From CAJQQY01 sp964352225 (lineage in GTDB: Bacteria > Bacteroidota > Bacteroidia > Chitinophagales > Saprospiraceae): DNA of 6,756 bases. This document shows, piece by piece, positions 5,229 to 6,756 of the stretch; within the stretch, counting starts at the first letter, position 1; every line of letters begins with the position of its first letter. The stretch covers positions 1-6,756 of the forward strand of contig CAYGRM010000366.1 in the NCBI GenBank assembly GCA_964352225.1, written 5' to 3'. The notes below the pieces were generated by a model, which was not told the origin of the DNA, did no database searches, and was given only the letters and a program-made list of their open reading frames with translations. The position numbers and the translations under genes were made by a program.

Positions 5229-5999
5229 ATGACAAAAGAAGAATTTATAAAAACGGGCTTATGTGAACAATATGTTCTTGGATTGACGACTCCTGAAGAG
5301 AGTGAATTTGTAGAGCAAATGTTACATACTTATCCAGAGTTAAAGGGAGATTGTCGTGGATTGGAAGACTGCATGGAGAAGTATGCTCGTGCACATTCAA
5401 TTCCTCCGCCAGCTATTTTGAAGAAGAGCGTAATGACAAGAATTGATGAACTTGATGCGATAGAAAAAGCAGCTAAGCGTAGTTATTCCATTCCCAAATG
5501 GGTGGCGCATTCAGCTATGGCAAGTCTTGTCGGTTTATTGTTTTTTTCGTTTTTTGCTTGGAATGGTAAATCAAAAGTTGAAAATGAAATGGCTATTCTT
5601 TCAACGGACTTTCAACAATTCCAGAAAGATTGTGAACAGATGCAAAATGAGAATATTATTTACGCCTCGCAAAATTTATTTCTTAAAGATCCAAGTACAA
5701 CACATGTACATTTGCTGGGGGAAAATAATTCTTTAGCCATCGTTTACTGGAACGAAAATAAAGATAAAGCATATTTGAAATTAGAAAATTTGCCCGCTCC
5801 CCCTGCTGGTAAAACGTACCAAATGTGGGCAGATATTGATAATGAAATGGTCGATATGGGTGTAATAAATTATGATGATAAAAATATGATTACGATTCCA
5901 CATATGGCTAATGCAGCTAGTCTAAATATTACTTTAGAAAATGAGGGTGGAAGTGATCATCCAGATGTTTCTCAATTAAAGGTAAGTGGGATTATTTAA
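5229..5999 (+). CDS. RskA-family transmembrane anti-sigma factor
   Basis: 256 residues with three parts. The cytoplasmic N-terminus (1-88: EQYVLGLTTPEESEFVEQML, then PELK and PPPAILKKSVMTRIDEL) should bind the sigma factor. It lacks the zinc HxxxCxxC motif, as expected for the RskA type. A single membrane helix spans about 91-110 (WVAHSAMASLVGLLFFSFFAW). The periplasmic C-terminus has a helical, probably coiled-coil stretch (about 114-142) and then the RskA C-terminal domain, recognisable from LPAPPAGKTYQMWADIDNEM, MGVINYD and LENEGGSDHPDVSQLKVSG. It should hold the upstream ECF factor at the membrane; for mycobacterial RskA, release involves regulated proteolysis (Rip1), and no protease gene is present here. 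It starts one base after the sigma stop. Its own stop codon coincides with the left end of the inverted-repeat segment at 5994. Confidence 0.92.
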   Translation: MTKEEFIKTGLCEQYVLGLTTPEESEFVEQMLHTYPELKGDCRGLEDCMEKYARAHSIPPPAILKKSVMTRIDELDAIEKAAKRSYSIPKWVAHSAMASLVGLLFFSFFAWNGKSKVENEMAILSTDFQQFQKDCEQMQNENIIYASQNLFLKDPSTTHVHLLGENNSLAIVYWNENKDKAYLKLENLPAPPAGKTYQMWADIDNEMVDMGVINYDDKNMITIPHMANAASLNITLENEGGSDHPDVSQLKVSGII

Positions 6000-6013
6000 T
6001 CCCTGTCCCCTTC

Positions 6014-6180
6014 AGGGCAATGTCATTGGCCTAAGCGATTTTTTGAATATCGATTTAAGAACAAGGATTTGAGATTTGAGATTTGAGAAGTTTGACGAAC
6101 TAACATGGTTAAATTATTATCGTCAAACTTCTCAAACCCTTATTCGATATTCAAATTCCTTATATCAATGACGTTCCCCT
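6014..6180. repeat. Long nested palindrome with internal heptamer tandem repeat
   Basis: Three complementary blocks nest about one centre. Outer arms 6014-6035 and 6159-6180 match at 17 of 22 positions. Middle arms 6042-6053 (tttgaatatcga) and 6144-6155 are a perfect 12 bp. Inner arms 6082-6098 (tttgagaagtttgacga) and 6120-6136 are a perfect 17 bp around a 21-nt A/T-rich loop. The left arm has extra sequence between the middle and inner blocks, including three perfect copies of atttgag (6067-6073, 6074-6080, 6081-6087), while the right arm has only one equivalent. RNA from either strand could fold into a long hairpin. Confidence 0.8.
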
Positions 6181-6218
6181 AAAAGGGGACGTATAATTTA
6201 GTTTATAGTGAAAATTAG

Positions 6219-6252
6219 AAACCTATTCTTTCAAATGGAAGAATAGGTTTTT
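6219..6252 (+). terminator. Probable intrinsic terminator of the sigma/anti-sigma operon
   Basis: A perfect 12-bp stem (6219-6230, aaacctattctt, with 6239-6250) closes an 8-nt loop, and its last bases run into a five-T stretch (6248-6252). It is about 220 nt after the anti-sigma stop. On the minus strand the run after the stem is interrupted (TTTCTAATTTT), so it may also act, more weakly, on the lipoprotein gene at 6322. The stem is A/T-rich, so termination strength is uncertain. Confidence 0.55.
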
Positions 6253-6321
6253 AGTTTAAGTAAAAACTTAAATATATCGTTCCCCCTTTCCATACGGACA
6301 CGTCTGTGTAAGGGACAGGGG

Positions 6322-6756
6322 TTAAATTAGTTCGATTGCAAGTATTTTTTTGATAATTACTTCTTTTCCACTTTCAGGATCTTTTTCTTTGGAGTCTTGC
6401 CAAGTAACTTTTATTTTTTTTCCTTTTAGGGATTTCCAATTACCGACGTTGAGTTGGTCAGCACCTTCGTATGCTTGCCAAAAATAGAAAGAAGTTTCTT
6501 TTTTGTTTTCGTCTTTCATGTGTAATTGATAATAATCTCCATCTTCGATTGATAATAATGTACCAATGGTGACTTGAATGTCTGAGGTAGATTTTTTGGT
6601 TTCTTTTGGTGCAGGTGTTTGATTGATTTTTTTTGCAGGCGGAGCTTCTACGATGTCTGAAAGGTCGGCATCTTTATTTCCTTCTTCTTTATTGGAGGCA
6701 GGTTGGGTGCAACTTGCAAAGCAAATTATTGAAAGTAATAAAGCATAAATTAATTT
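6322..6756 (-). CDS. Lipoprotein of unknown function, 5' end beyond the right edge
   Basis: Reading the minus strand from 6756, the frame is open for 144 residues to the TAA at 6324-6322. It begins KLIYALLLSIICFASCTQPA, a lipoprotein signal peptide with lipobox FASC (Cys codon 6711-6709). Probably only the initiator Met and at most a few residues are missing. A Lys/Glu/Pro-rich linker follows (about residues 17-55). Then comes a compact, probably beta-barrel-like domain (IQVTIGTLLSIEDGDYYQLH; FYFWQAYEGADQLNVGNWKS; LKGKKIKVTWQDSKEKDPES; IIKKILAIELI). The pattern 'G-length-of-strand, modification of W/F-rich sheet, LKGKKIKVTW' suggests an OB- or SH3-like fold, but I cannot name a family. Translation from the internal ATG at 6519 would remove the export signal and half the domain, so that start is rejected. 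It converges with the anti-sigma gene; its stop lies inside the right inverted repeat at 6310-6327. Confidence 0.82.
   Translation of the reverse strand, partial: KLIYALLLSIICFASCTQPASNKEEGNKDADLSDIVEAPPAKKINQTPAPKETKKSTSDIQVTIGTLLSIEDGDYYQLHMKDENKKETSFYFWQAYEGADQLNVGNWKSLKGKKIKVTWQDSKEKDPESGKEVIIKKILAIELI

Larger units (their letters stand above)
5994..6327. mobile_element. Candidate non-coding MITE-like segment with terminal inverted repeats
   Basis: The ends 5994-6012 (atttaatccctgtcccctt) and 6310-6327 (aagggacaggggttaaat) are inverted copies differing by one substitution and one extra C. Each end supplies the stop codon of its flanking gene. The interior has no convincing gene. From left to right it holds a small ccctg/caggg hairpin (6001-6017), a long nested palindrome (6014-6180), an acgttcccct/aggggacgt hairpin (6171-6192), a terminator-like hairpin (6219-6252), a tttaagt/acttaaa hairpin (6255-6272) and an imperfect hairpin near 6281-6320. 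No clear target-site duplication was seen. Alternatively it may be an ordinary intergenic region with convergent-gene hairpins whose end similarity is coincidental. Confidence 0.45.

Noticed and set aside
5527..5736. 69-codon frame inside the anti-sigma gene
   Set aside because: It overlaps a well-supported RskA-family gene in another frame and has no domain support.
5994..6327. Retron-like or other reverse-transcribed non-coding RNA locus
   Set aside because: The nested hairpins and paired ends prompted the idea, but there is no reverse transcriptase or effector gene in the window.
6322..6519. A 65-residue stand-alone protein starting at the ATG at 6519
   Set aside because: The same frame is open to the window edge and encodes a lipoprotein signal peptide upstream, so this ATG is internal.

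Overview
The window looks like chromosomal DNA of an AT-rich member of the Bacteroidota, probably Flavobacteriia or Saprospiria; I cannot place it more finely. The reasons are A/T-rich leaders without Shine-Dalgarno sequences, lipoproteins typical of the phylum (one with a Cys-Ser-Lys-Asp-Asp surface-export signature), a secreted protein with a type-IX-like C-terminal fold, and protein sequences that read as Bacteroidota throughout.

Layout. (1) Positions 1-924, minus strand: the first 27 codons of a 3-hydroxyacyl-CoA dehydrogenase and, upstream of it, a full-length PaaG-type ring-epoxide isomerase. This is probably the edge of a phenylacetate (paa) degradation cluster running off the left end. 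(2) 1001-1699, minus: an SGNH/GDSL hydrolase lipoprotein. (3) 1798-2085, plus: a short membrane protein whose C-terminus is encoded by a 120-150 bp palindromic repeat element (1996-2144). (4) 2225-2932, minus: a secreted beta-sandwich protein with its own strong terminator (2150-2188). (5) 3210-3755, plus: a conserved-looking lipoprotein, separated from the next gene by a strong bidirectional terminator (3791-3831). (6) 3880-5999: a FAS1 (fasciclin) secreted protein diverging from an ECF sigma factor and an RskA-type membrane anti-sigma factor, the last two separated by a single base. (7) 5994-6327: an intergenic segment bounded by 18-19 bp inverted repeats and packed with nested palindromes. 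(8) 6322-6756, minus: the 3' part of another lipoprotein gene, whose start lies beyond the right edge.

The most coherent functional unit is the FAS1 / SigK-like / RskA-like trio. It matches the logic of the mycobacterial SigK-RskA system, whose regulon includes the FAS1 proteins MPT70 and MPT83. I infer that the membrane anti-sigma factor holds the sigma factor and that release drives the divergent FAS1 gene. The sigma factor carries an unexpected hydrophobic C-terminal tail.

The other notable signals are non-coding: three intergenic inverted-repeat structures (98-144, 1996-2144 and 5994-6327), which look like dispersed palindromic repeats or MITE/REP-like elements. No reverse transcriptase, transposase, CRISPR array, tRNA or rRNA was seen. 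I did not find a clearly new multi-gene system.
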